From Cerrena zonata (Eukaryota; Basidiomycota; Agaricomycetes; Polyporales; Cerrenaceae): a stretch of DNA of 64,000 nucleotides. This document shows positions 51,993-61,599 of the stretch, one piece after another. Where the stretch lies: contig JASBNA010000024.1 in NCBI GenBank assembly GCA_038087015.1, forward strand, positions 124,001 through 188,000, written 5' to 3'. The first letter of the stretch is position 1, and the number at the start of each line of letters is the position of its first letter. The position numbers and the translations under genes are program-made. The notes under the pieces are model-generated. The model was given only the letters and a program-made list of their open reading frames with translations, searched no databases and was not told the origin of the DNA.

Positions 51993-54728
51993 ATGGTAAC
52001 TAGCATGGTAGAATTAAAGGTCATAGATGAGCTCAAGAAGCTCTCTAGTGATCTTTCCACTGATCTAATAGCTAGTACCTCCAAGATTCCTAGACTACTA
52101 AATTACCAAATAACTCTATTAGAAATATTCAAACGAGAGATCAAGAAACTAGACCACCTAGGGACCTGTGATTATGAAATAGCATACGTATCTTTCAGGA
52201 TTACCAATAACTTGTATAATCACTGTTTAAAGTCAGGTGAACAGAAAGATTTCGTTGTCCAAATCAAGAAAACCCTCGATAAGGATTTTATTGCATTTAA
52301 AACTATTAACGATTTTCTTGATCGTGCACCTAAGTCGCCATCATCGGTATCTTCGTTGGATCCATTAATGGCTCGCCTCGCTAGCTTGAAGGCTTCTAAA
52401 GGCTCTCATGATTTAGCGAAACCAAATGGAGTCATCAATAGTAAACCCCTCGATAAATTCAAGTATAGGGAAATCATCACACCTTATGAACTTGAAGCAT
52501 TGATCAGGTCTCCTAGTCGCCCAAAGATTCTTTTAATTGATTTTAGAACCGCAAAAGAATTCAACTACAGTCATATAAACTATAGTGAGATCGTTAATAT
52601 CGAACCTTCTCACATAAGTAGCTTGATAACAGCAAAACACAGAACCTTCGACCAACTCAATGATATGGATCTCGAAGAAAGACTTAAGATGCATCTCACT
52701 GAAGAGCAGTTTGAAAGATTTCAAAATAGACATAGATATGACTTGGTGATAATATATAACTTAAGATATGGCCCTGGGGGTGGTGGTGTTGATAGGTTTC
52801 AAGCATTAAAGAACCTGCTTATCAATGATGACAAGAGTGGACTTCCTAGCGCCAATCCTTTCCAACCACTAATCGAACTACTTACCTTTAAGAATAAACA
52901 TTTGAGCTCTCGGCTCAAATCACATCCACTTTTCCTAGCAGGTGGTCTTTTCTATTGGCATTCTGTATTTGGAGACTCCTCGCTCAAAAGAAGCTTACCT
53001 ACTCAAATCCTTACTAGACCCCAAGCCAGTTTGTCTAAAGGGGGTTCTGAATCCCCTTCTTCATCAAGAAGTAGTAGCTTCACTTCATCAACTAACAGCC
53101 ACAGAAGATCTGCTGATATAGACTCCAACAGATCAACTTCTTCACCTTACTTGCGAAATTTTGGTGACTACTTGTCAACTGCAAAATCAACTTCATCTAC
53201 TCCGGTTTCAAATACGTTTATTTCGAGTCAAGACCTGTCGGTACCCATGAACGTGCATAACTATGGAAGACCTTTATCTCTGGGACACCATCACAGAGAT
53301 ACACCACCTCAACAGCAAGCAGCTAAGACGCCTAAAAGATCTATGAGTAATGGGTCATCATCAGTTCAACGATCCAGGTCAAGAAGCAACTCCACACTCT
53401 CTATCGAACACAAGCTGCCTTCCACTGTATCGGCATCAGCCCCAAATGTTTCTCAGTCTCCATCCAAACCACCAATGCGGAAAATTGCTTCATCAAGTCA
53501 AAATCCAGTGAAATTTCTTGATCAATATACTACGGGATTAACCAACCTTGGAAATTCATGTTATATGAATTGCGTTTTACAGTGCCTTGGTGCTACACCA
53601 CAATTGACAAGGTTTTTTTTTCCAACGACAAGTTCTTCAGCAACCTCATCCACATCTTTACAATCTTATCGTCAGCATATTAATCTTAATAACAAATTAG
53701 GTTCCAAGGGTATTTTAACAACCAACTTTGTCAGCCTTCTAGGTAACATGTTTCAGAACTCAGGCAAGTACTTTGCTCCCCATGATTTTAAGAAAGTAGT
53801 GGGATCTCTTTCACCTTGTCAACAGTTTGCTTCGTTTGACCAACAGGATTGCATTGAATTTTTAAATTTCATTTTAGATGGCCTACACGAAGATTTAAAT
53901 CAGATGATAATCGACAATCCTCAAGAGAAAAAGGCCATAACCGAGTTAACACCTGAACAAGAGAAAACTCGTGAGATACTACCTGTAAGATTGGCGCTGA
54001 CGATTGAATGGGAAAGATATCTTAAGCTAAATTTTTCTATCATTGTTGATTACTTTCAGGGACAATACTTGTCTCAATTAAGATGTTTAGAGTGTAACTC
54101 GACTTCCACTACATACAATGCCTTCTCCATATTATCTTTACCTATTCCTCAAAAATTGGGGAACCCTAATGTACCGGTACTGTTGGATGAATGCTTAAAA
54201 GAGTTTACTGCAACTGAGTTATTAGACGATAATAACAAATGGCACTGTTCTAGCTGTAAAAAATTTACCAAGCTGACCAAAAAGATCACAATTACTAGAT
54301 TACCAGAAGTTCTTATTATTCATTTTAAGAGGTTTAAAATGATTCCGAGTGGGTATATCAATAAAATGGATACTTTTGTTACCTATCCAGTTAATGATGT
54401 TCTCGATTTAACTTCCTATTGGCCCGAAGTTGGGACAACGATTAACTCTACACTGGGACAAAGTATGACTAAGGAAAAGGAGCAACTTATATTATCTACG
54501 TTACCTACTAGAAATCAGCAACCGCCTTTCAGGTATAAATTGTATGGTGTTGCCAATCATTTTGGAAATTTATCAACAGGACATTATACCTCTTATGTTC
54601 ATAAAGCCAATGATTCAAAAAAGACAAGAAATTGGTGTTACTTCGATGATGCTAAAGTGACTTATAATGTCAAAGAAAGTCAAGTTTTAAATAAAAATGC
54701 TTATTGCTTATTCTATCAACGTGTATGA
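51993..54728 (+). CDS. DOA4: Ubiquitin-specific protease Doa4 (rhodanese + USP domains)
   Basis: 911-aa deubiquitinase that removes ubiquitin from endosomal cargo at ESCRT-III before vacuolar sorting, recycling ubiquitin. An N-terminal helical region (about 1-120) is followed by a rhodanese-like domain (about 160-310, ITPYELEALIRSPSRPKILLIDFR). A long Ser-rich linker then leads to the USP domain (about 510-911). The catalytic Cys is C523 in GLTNLGNSCYMN and the His is H864 in GHYTSYVH, with a zinc-type CLEC...CSSC pair between them. The start ATG is at 51993; a second ATG lies at codon 5. S. cerevisiae has DOS2, OCA6 and LCB2 close by, as here. Confidence 0.92.
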   Translation: MVTSMVELKVIDELKKLSSDLSTDLIASTSKIPRLLNYQITLLEIFKREIKKLDHLGTCDYEIAYVSFRITNNLYNHCLKSGEQKDFVVQIKKTLDKDFIAFKTINDFLDRAPKSPSSVSSLDPLMARLASLKASKGSHDLAKPNGVINSKPLDKFKYREIITPYELEALIRSPSRPKILLIDFRTAKEFNYSHINYSEIVNIEPSHISSLITAKHRTFDQLNDMDLEERLKMHLTEEQFERFQNRHRYDLVIIYNLRYGPGGGGVDRFQALKNLLINDDKSGLPSANPFQPLIELLTFKNKHLSSRLKSHPLFLAGGLFYWHSVFGDSSLKRSLPTQILTRPQASLSKGGSESPSSSRSSSFTSSTNSHRRSADIDSNRSTSSPYLRNFGDYLSTAKSTSSTPVSNTFISSQDLSVPMNVHNYGRPLSLGHHHRDTPPQQQAAKTPKRSMSNGSSSVQRSRSRSNSTLSIEHKLPSTVSASAPNVSQSPSKPPMRKIASSSQNPVKFLDQYTTGLTNLGNSCYMNCVLQCLGATPQLTRFFFPTTSSSATSSTSLQSYRQHINLNNKLGSKGILTTNFVSLLGNMFQNSGKYFAPHDFKKVVGSLSPCQQFASFDQQDCIEFLNFILDGLHEDLNQMIIDNPQEKKAITELTPEQEKTREILPVRLALTIEWERYLKLNFSIIVDYFQGQYLSQLRCLECNSTSTTYNAFSILSLPIPQKLGNPNVPVLLDECLKEFTATELLDDNNKWHCSSCKKFTKLTKKITITRLPEVLIIHFKRFKMIPSGYINKMDTFVTYPVNDVLDLTSYWPEVGTTINSTLGQSMTKEKEQLILSTLPTRNQQPPFRYKLYGVANHFGNLSTGHYTSYVHKANDSKKTRNWCYFDDAKVTYNVKESQVLNKNAYCLFYQRV

Positions 54729-54820
54729 GGAACTGCTTGATATACTTATAGCAATTTATATATATATATATATATCAATAACTAATTAATAAAATAAATA
54801 AGTTCGTATATTTGTAACCT

Positions 54821-55450
54821 TCAAATGTTCGTATCATCATTAATCTTTGATTTAGGATCAGAATCAATTTCATTGACTTTTATCTTCGGATGATTCCCAA
54901 TTACCCCTTTGCTCATGCCAACCCATAACCAATCAACTTTATTGGATGTGCTGATATTTATATCACCTTTGAAACCCTCGACGAAATTACGATCGTTCAC
55001 AGTGATATTTGCAGTAAAATTTATGAACTCATTAAATATTGCAATCGAGGACCAAAATTGTAACTTTCTTAAGCATGCAATTACGAGACTTGTCACCTGT
55101 CCACCATTTAGGCAATGTATATATACTGGTGCTAAGTCTTTATGTATCATTATATTTAATGCTTCTATTATAGCTGTATAACCAGTAGGAACACCTCTTT
55201 TCTTACCTTTGCCAGATTGAGCACATTCTAAATGAATCAATTTAATATTATTAGACTTTGCAAAATCATATAGACTGGGATCATTTTCAGGACTTATTGG
55301 TTCCGGAGTAAGAGATACAATTGTCTTCAATTGTAAAGTTTGTAAAAAAGGAAAGTTGATTTCTCGGGGATAAGCTCCTCTATAGAGACTAGGCTGCACT
55401 GTATTGAATTTCAAAGGAGGCACTAAAGACTCTGGTATTTCAAGATCCAT
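54821..55450 (-). CDS. OCA6: Oca6-type putative tyrosine phosphatase, catalytic Arg absent
   Basis: 209-aa member of the Siw14/Oca family, which includes inositol-pyrophosphate phosphatases and inactive partners. FNTVQPSLYRGAYPREINFPFL is the Oca6 N-terminal signature (here 22 residues in the gene; first 15 are diagnostic). The P-loop reads HCLNGGQVTS: the nucleophile Cys is kept, but the CX5R Arg is Val. Yeast Oca6 also lacks it, so the protein is probably catalytically inactive and acts in the Oca complex. It converges with DOA4. Confidence 0.88.
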   Translation of the reverse strand: MDLEIPESLVPPLKFNTVQPSLYRGAYPREINFPFLQTLQLKTIVSLTPEPISPENDPSLYDFAKSNNIKLIHLECAQSGKGKKRGVPTGYTAIIEALNIMIHKDLAPVYIHCLNGGQVTSLVIACLRKLQFWSSIAIFNEFINFTANITVNDRNFVEGFKGDINISTSNKVDWLWVGMSKGVIGNHPKIKVNEIDSDPKSKINDDTNI

Positions 55451-55957
55451 TCTTAGTGCTTGACAGTGTATTAATATGTGAGTTAGAATGGTTTCTCTAC
55501 GGTATTTTTGCTGCTTCCATTTATTTATTTTTTTTTTTTACCAATCGCTGCGAATTACATCAAAAAAATCCTACTCCCATATTGAATTTTCAAACAGTTT
55601 ATAACTAAATAGAAATGTACAAGAGAATAAAATGATTGCTTATATATTTATATGGTGCAAGAAAGACAAAGAGATTATTAAATTAAGAAGGTTTTAGAAA
55701 TATATAAACAACTAAAGTTTGAATAATATTATAAAGAAATAAATAGGAATAGGTAATATATTATGACATAAGGAAACATATAATTCCAAATTGAAGAGAC
55801 ATTATTCATTCTCCCCGTAAGCGGGTGCTTTGGTTTGTTTGTTATTTTTTTTTTTGATTTTTTTCTCTTTTAAACTTTTTGCTTTTTTTGTTTTTTAGGT
55901 TTTATAACGGTCCAGATTTATTTCAGATCTAGAGCATTTATAGTGTTTCAACAAGAA
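55451..55957. other. Intergenic region, OCA6 promoter and LCB2 3' flank
   Basis: 507 bp, very AT-rich, with T runs at 55528-55540 and 55845-55902 that include the LCB2 transcription end region. I see no gene. Confidence 0.5.
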
Positions 55958-57631
55958 TCAAAAAAGTTTAGCCTTTTTGGTATCTTCGACGTTGTGAGCA
56001 AGAACATCTTCGATAGACCATCTTGGAGGTTCACCAGGAATTTTAGAGCCACCAGCGATACCACTACTAAATTTCAAATAGATTAAATCACCAATTTCAC
56101 TAAATTTAGTCAAGACGTAATCCAAATCTTCTTTAGTTAAAGCGGAAGAAAGACACAATCTAACTCTGGCACTACTTAAAGGAGTAGCGGGATAACCCAC
56201 GATAACCACGGCGATTTTCATTGAATATAACATTCTAGAAACTGCGGGCATTTTAGCGGGTAAGAAAAGTAGGAGAGGAACCACTGGAGAATCATCAGCA
56301 CCGTAAACGATAAAACCCAAACGTTTTAAACCTAATCTCAAATAACGAGAATTGAAAGCGATTCTTTCTAATCTTTCTTTACCTTCACCAGGGCTTATTT
56401 TACCACTAATAACATTTAAAGAAGAAATGATTTGACCCAAAACTGGAGGAGGAACCGATTCACTATAAGAATTAGTAAGATAATTTAATCTTAAACGATC
56501 GATAATATGTTTATCAGCCGCTATATAACCACCGGTAGCACCAAAAGATTTAGTGAAAGTACCCATTAATAAGTCCACCCGATTTGGATCAACGGAGAAA
56601 TAATCACAAATACCACGACCGTTAGGACCTAAAGCACCAATAGAATGGGCTTCATCAACAAATAAGAAGCATTTATACTTATCTTTTAAATCCACGAGTT
56701 CTGGTAAATTACACATGTTACCTTCCATTGAGTATAAACCTTCGACTGCAATAATGATTTTTTTCCAAGGACGATGAGTTTTTGGTTGGCCCTGAGCGAT
56801 TTGATCTCTAATTAATTTTTCCAAAGCCTTGATATCGTTATGTTTGAAAACTCGAACAATGGCACCAGAAAGACGAATCCCATAACGAATCGAAGCGTGA
56901 TTCAATTCATCAGAAATAACCAAACATTTTGAATCAACCAAAGAAGAAAACAAACTAGCGTTAGTACCATAACCTTGAGAAACAATGATAGCGTCTTCTT
57001 TACCAACAAAATCCGCAGTGACTGCTTCACATTTTTTATGCAAATCCGTAGTACCAACGTAATTACGAGCAGAACAAGCAGAAGTACCGTAATTTTCAGT
57101 AATATCTAAAGAAAAATCGGTACAAACCCCATGGGATTGAGCAAAACCCAAATAGTTGTACGAAGATAAATTTAAACACTCGGTAGAACCACCAGAATAA
57201 GTATAGTTGGCATCATGATTGGTACGTTCACGATCAAAACATTGAATATAACGACCTGGAGCACCGTGGATTGGTCTAGCAAAACAATCATCAATTCTCA
57301 ATTTCAATCTACGAACATAAAAACTTTCAAACCCATCATACCATGGTGCAAATCCATCCTTTTCCACTAAATACTCATAATCCTTAGGCTTGAAGATCTT
57401 CCCGGTGATATCTCGAATGTGCCCAATGATAATCAAAATAAGATAACTGATATAAGTGGCAATGTATATACTATATGGAGGCTCGTCATCAATGGGCACC
57501 GGTAATGGTTCTCCCACTGGATGTTTGGAAACATGCAAATACTCTTTGGAGGTCAACCGACCATACTCTAGGTCTGCTAAAACCTCTTTCGGTCTATCAT
57601 CGGGAGGTGCGTTTGGAATCTGACTGGACAT
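55958..57631 (-). CDS. LCB2: Serine palmitoyltransferase catalytic subunit Lcb2
   Basis: Catalytic subunit of serine palmitoyltransferase at the ER, condensing serine and palmitoyl-CoA in the first step of sphingolipid synthesis; pairs with Lcb1. From the ATG at 57631 it is 557 aa (561 in S. cerevisiae). An N-terminal membrane segment (about 55-75, IATYISYLILIIIGHI) precedes an alpha-oxoamine synthase domain. The PLP lysine is K361 in GTFTKSFGATGGY; DELNHASIRYG and FVDEAHSIGALG are cofactor-contact motifs. Essential in yeast. It is tandem with the ABC gene, as in the YDR061W-YDR062W pair. Confidence 0.96.
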   Translation of the reverse strand: MSSQIPNAPPDDRPKEVLADLEYGRLTSKEYLHVSKHPVGEPLPVPIDDEPPYSIYIATYISYLILIIIGHIRDITGKIFKPKDYEYLVEKDGFAPWYDGFESFYVRRLKLRIDDCFARPIHGAPGRYIQCFDRERTNHDANYTYSGGSTECLNLSSYNYLGFAQSHGVCTDFSLDITENYGTSACSARNYVGTTDLHKKCEAVTADFVGKEDAIIVSQGYGTNASLFSSLVDSKCLVISDELNHASIRYGIRLSGAIVRVFKHNDIKALEKLIRDQIAQGQPKTHRPWKKIIIAVEGLYSMEGNMCNLPELVDLKDKYKCFLFVDEAHSIGALGPNGRGICDYFSVDPNRVDLLMGTFTKSFGATGGYIAADKHIIDRLRLNYLTNSYSESVPPPVLGQIISSLNVISGKISPGEGKERLERIAFNSRYLRLGLKRLGFIVYGADDSPVVPLLLFLPAKMPAVSRMLYSMKIAVVIVGYPATPLSSARVRLCLSSALTKEDLDYVLTKFSEIGDLIYLKFSSGIAGGSKIPGEPPRWSIEDVLAHNVEDTKKAKLF

Positions 57632-58369
57632 TTTCCTCCTTTTCAATTCAATAACTAAAAACTATTATCGATAAACAACGAGAAGAGCACAAGACGTTGA
57701 CAGAAAAACTTCTCCGGATCTCTACTTCTATTTAAACGAACGAATCCTCTCAACACAATTTATGGTATCAGCACTAGTCTTCACCCAACACAACTGAATT
57801 GGAAATACTCTATCTAAAGAAAAACTGCTAGCCAAAGCCGATATGATATGATTATAACTAGCCAGAAGTATTGGTAGCACACGCCCGGAATCAGCAAAGA
57901 ACAAAAAAAAATAAAAAAAAAAATATAATAAAAAAAAATAATCAAACAAAAATCGAATTTTAACAAAAAAAAAAGCGAAGAACAAAAAAAAACCAATGGA
58001 AAAAACAAAGCTCAGAAAAATAGGGGAACAAAGGCTGCTGAACCCAATTTGCCTACACAATGTATCCCTGTAGATAACCGACACCTTCTACAAGCTGCCC
58101 GTGGGCAGGTTCTATAATGCTAACCGTAGGCCAGTCTGCCAGTGCTGGAGGCTGCCAGTTCTCCAGTCCGCCAGAAGGTTCCGCCAGCGGGTTTTAGTAG
58201 GCGTTTTGTCGTTGTCGTTTTTTTCGCGCGCGTTCGGAAAATGACGTTTTTTTGGCACAAAAAACCCGGAGCCAGAGACATTTTTACACAAAAACGTGGG
58301 TAATTAAAAGAGAAACCAGAGTCTACACCCGTGCATTTTAGTCTATTGTTAATAAGCTATTTTTTGCTG
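57632..58369. other. Intergenic region, LCB2 promoter
   Basis: 738 bp between LCB2 and the ABC gene. It has an extremely A-rich tract at 57898-57985 and a GC-rich segment at 58095-58220 with an 8-bp periodic CCAG array (reported separately). I see no gene; the frames at 57728-58084 are low-complexity products of the A-tract. Confidence 0.55.
58131..58178. repeat. Degenerate 8-bp tandem array with CCAG cores
   Basis: Successive 8-mers: ccagtctg, ccagtgct, ggaggctg, ccagttct, ccagtccg, ccagaagg. Five of six start CCAG; one more CCAG occurs at 58184 after a 5-bp offset. It lies about 500 bp upstream of LCB2. Origin and role are unknown. Confidence 0.7.
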
Positions 58370-60013
58370 CTAAAGGTATTTCATTAATTGATAACTACGG
58401 TTGTTATCACCAGTTAGTTTCAACAAGTAGTTACATTGTGGGATTTCCCAGTCGATGTGGCCGATTGCTAGAACCGTGGTGTGTTTCAACTCGTGGTCGA
58501 CGACCTCGTGGCATCGGGCCATTATGGCTTCGTCGTCCATGCAAGAAAAGGCTTCATCTAATATAAGAATCTCTGGATTCTTGATAATTGCTCTTAGGAA
58601 AAGACAAAGCTTTTGATCGCTTATAGATAACTCACCGAAAAGCTTGTTGCCATTTAGAGATAATCGATCTTGAAATTTATCTAAGATATGCATGCCAAAG
58701 GGATCAATCTTAGCAGGATCACCTCTAAATTGAAAATTAGAGTTACCCACATCCTTAACCAACCCATTATAGATGATCTCGTACATGGTTCTAGAACTGG
58801 ACGGCACCAAGGCGTGTAGCTCTGGAGATGAGATTCCAATCTTATTATTGACATCGAAAAATGAAATACCATTACCAGTTTTACGAACGGTTCCATTGAT
58901 TGAGACCACGGACCTCCAGGACTGCGGGTGGTCGGCGGTAACTAGAGAAAGCAAGGTTGTTTTACCGGTACCGTTATTGCCCAAGATTCTCCAGTTAGAT
59001 CCTTTTTCGACTTTCCAATAAAAGTTTTCCAATACTGGTAATCCTCGATAAACAACTGAGGCTCCTTTGAATTCAATGTGTGGGATACTGTCAGGACAAA
59101 GATGGTCGTTATTGATAGCTTCTAATTGCGACTCCTGTAAACGTAAAGATTTTTCATGTTGGGAATGTAATTTGGAGACTTGTTTCAATTCATTTTCAAT
59201 TTTAGGTTTAATCTCACTAATCGGTCCGGATACTTTCAAACCTTCTTCTTCGGTGATATAACAAAGATGGCTGATCCATTCGGGGGCCTTATCTTGCATT
59301 CTCAATCCAATAATTATTCCGGTTGATAATTCCTGACTAACTTTATATAAACTCTGCGAAACTAATTCGGTTGCTTCTGGGTCTAATCCTAAAAATGGAT
59401 CATCAATTATTAATAAACTAGGATTCCCAATTAACGCTTTGGCAATACGGGCTCGTCTCATCTGTCCATTACTCAACGAATTAATCCATTTCCCACTAAG
59501 ATGGTCCAAATTGAAATAATTCATTAACTTCTTAACGTACTCTTCATCTTCTCCATCCTTATTCTTATTATAATTATTATTACCGGTAATATAATTCTTA
59601 ACGCAATTTACATCATCACTCATCTCTAAAACCCCCTTATATGAATAGCTTTCGTATCTGGCAGACATGTGAACAGAATCTAATCCACTCAGTTCTCTAA
59701 AATTGAGAAATTGTACTTGATCATACCTATACGTTTTAGCCATAAAGGGATACTGCCGGGAAAGTGGAGGATTGGGAATATACTTCCCGGCCAAAACATT
59801 TAGAAAGAGTGACTTGGCCGGTCCAGTCACTGCCCACAACGATTCTTGTTCAGTCCCGTCTCCTGGTTTATAAGCTTCAAATTTCTCAATCGGTTTACCG
59901 AACACCGGGTTATCCTTGGATCCAACACCAGCTTGGAATAATGCGTCCTTGATGCGAATAAGACACCGGTCAGCCGGCTTGAACTGACTACACAATCTCC
60001 TGGCAATAAGCAT
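58370..60013 (-). CDS. ABC-type twin-ATPase protein, YDR061W type
   Basis: 547 aa with two ABC ATPase domains and no membrane segments, orthologous to the uncharacterised yeast YDR061W (related to bacterial ModF). The N-terminus has Arg and no acidic residues for about 15 residues (MLIARRLCSQFKP), so mitochondrial targeting is possible. Domain 1 has a degenerate Walker A (VTGPAKSLFLN, lacking the usual GxGKS/T) but a good signature LSNGQMRRARIAKAL and Walker B LLIIDDPF. Domain 2 has a canonical Walker A LGNNGTGKTTLLS, TADHPQ (typical of ModF-like proteins) and EILILDEAF. Adjacent to LCB2 as in S. cerevisiae. Substrate and role are unknown. Confidence 0.85.
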   Translation of the reverse strand: MLIARRLCSQFKPADRCLIRIKDALFQAGVGSKDNPVFGKPIEKFEAYKPGDGTEQESLWAVTGPAKSLFLNVLAGKYIPNPPLSRQYPFMAKTYRYDQVQFLNFRELSGLDSVHMSARYESYSYKGVLEMSDDVNCVKNYITGNNNYNKNKDGEDEEYVKKLMNYFNLDHLSGKWINSLSNGQMRRARIAKALIGNPSLLIIDDPFLGLDPEATELVSQSLYKVSQELSTGIIIGLRMQDKAPEWISHLCYITEEEGLKVSGPISEIKPKIENELKQVSKLHSQHEKSLRLQESQLEAINNDHLCPDSIPHIEFKGASVVYRGLPVLENFYWKVEKGSNWRILGNNGTGKTTLLSLVTADHPQSWRSVVSINGTVRKTGNGISFFDVNNKIGISSPELHALVPSSSRTMYEIIYNGLVKDVGNSNFQFRGDPAKIDPFGMHILDKFQDRLSLNGNKLFGELSISDQKLCLFLRAIIKNPEILILDEAFSCMDDEAIMARCHEVVDHELKHTTVLAIGHIDWEIPQCNYLLKLTGDNNRSYQLMKYL

Positions 60014-60561
60014 CTTAGGTAACAATTGCAGAAGTACGTTCTTACGACGATCGGTTGTGTTTTTAAATGGAGTTTTTCAAAATGCGATTGAGTCATAATG
60101 TCGTCCTTCATGCAAGTTACTATATTTGCAATAATTGCCATTGTCAACTGTCTTTCGAATAGTGAATTGTATGCTGGGCAAAGTGTAAACTGGATTCACT
60201 GTTCATAGCCGTTGGCACTACTTGCCAGTTTGTAATATTTAACAAAGGTTCATGCTCTGGTAATATTTGCAGCAAGTTTGCAAAAATCTCGTGCAACCGC
60301 ATTAGTTCATCCAACAACATGCAAAGCTCACGTCATAGTACTCGTGAAGTATGAGTCCTTTCAATTGAGTAATCTAATAGTACAACACTCTTTTTTGTAA
60401 TCTTCTAATGAATAATCTGTAAGAGGTCTGAAAGGTTGCAATTAGAACCCAGGGTGTACGGGTGTAGCTTTGGGGTTTATCGAAAAAACATCAAAGCGAA
60501 CGGGGAAAAGAAGTCATGAATACATAGTACTACGCAAGAAGTGATATCCGTACCGACAAGA
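60014..60561. other. Divergent promoter region (ABC gene / DOS2)
   Basis: 548 bp. GC content is moderate and there are no long homopolymers. It has no convincing gene or tRNA, and no recognised regulatory motif beyond short A/T boxes. Confidence 0.5.
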
Positions 60562-61599
60562 ATGGAATTCATTGACCCAGTAGTAGCAGCCGATGAGTTA
60601 ACTGCCAATAGTGATGGTAAAACATCTCAAGAAAACCACAACCAGACTGAAGAAGTTGTCCATAAATTAGAAGACGAAATCAATAATGCATATACTTTAG
60701 TTGAAAATAATTTTGCTAATTTATGGAGTAATGCACTGAAAAACGCAAACAATTTACAAGAACGGTATAAATTTGAAGAGAGAAAGAAAGAATTAGTTGA
60801 GCAATTGAATAAAGCGAAAACTAACTTGGGTAATAAAGAAATTGTTCAAGATAATATTAAAAATATTGAAACTCAATTAAAAGATTTGGGAGAACACGTT
60901 AAAAATTTGGAAACAAAGATAAACTATGAAAACTTAAGTACTCAAGCCAACAATGCTTTAGACTCGCTTGACTCAACGTTAGAACTGGTGGAAAAACAAG
61001 CTGGTAAATACGTTAATCAATTTACATCCTTTTTTTCATCGATTGTTTCGATTGATTCAAACGACGAAAGCTCCAACTCTAGAAATAATTCTGAAACAAT
61101 TTTTTCAAATGAAAATTATGGAAGCTCTCGATTTGATAATGAATTATTTAAATTACATACTAATGAAGCTTATTTTACTTCTCCAGAATCAAAAGAAGAA
61201 GAAGAAGAATTGAAGAATTTTAAATCAGATAATAAAACAGAAGAAATTAGTCAGTTATTAGAAAAATACCCTAACACCTTGACCAAATTGATGAATGATT
61301 TAGTTCCGGTGAAAGTATCCTACAATTTATTTTGGTACCGTTACTTTAAAAGCGAAGATGCCATGAAAATAAGCGATCAAAGAAGAAAAGAATTATTAGA
61401 GAAAAACTCTGACCCAGAATCTAAATCCCAAGATAAAAAATCAACCTCCATTTCAACCTCCGACGCAGAAGAAGAAGAAGAGTTTACTTGGGATGATGAA
61501 GATGACGAGGATGAAGCAGTTGATGTTGCTAAAGAATCAGCATCCGAAGCCAAAGAAAAAAAATCTAACTCCGATGATAACGATGATGATTGGGAATAA
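60562..61599 (+). CDS. DOS2: BSD-domain protein Dos2
   Basis: 345 aa from the ATG at 60562; the frame extends upstream only without an ATG. It has a coiled-coil N-terminal half (about 30-145, ENNFANLWSNALKNANNL and onward) and a BSD domain at about 225-290 (LEKYPNTLTKLMNDLVP...VSYNLFWYRYF), with the paired F/W-Y hallmark residues. The C-terminus is acidic and ends in DDDDWE. Yeast Dos2 is poorly characterised and was linked to ubiquitin homeostasis/single-copy DOA4 suppression by name only. It lies near DOA4/OCA6, matching YDR068W. Confidence 0.87.
   Translation: MEFIDPVVAADELTANSDGKTSQENHNQTEEVVHKLEDEINNAYTLVENNFANLWSNALKNANNLQERYKFEERKKELVEQLNKAKTNLGNKEIVQDNIKNIETQLKDLGEHVKNLETKINYENLSTQANNALDSLDSTLELVEKQAGKYVNQFTSFFSSIVSIDSNDESSNSRNNSETIFSNENYGSSRFDNELFKLHTNEAYFTSPESKEEEEELKNFKSDNKTEEISQLLEKYPNTLTKLMNDLVPVKVSYNLFWYRYFKSEDAMKISDQRRKELLEKNSDPESKSQDKKSTSISTSDAEEEEEFTWDDEDDEDEAVDVAKESASEAKEKKSNSDDNDDDWE

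Noticed and set aside
57728..58084. Phe-rich minus-strand frames upstream of LCB2
   Set aside because: They translate the A-rich tract and have no protein character.
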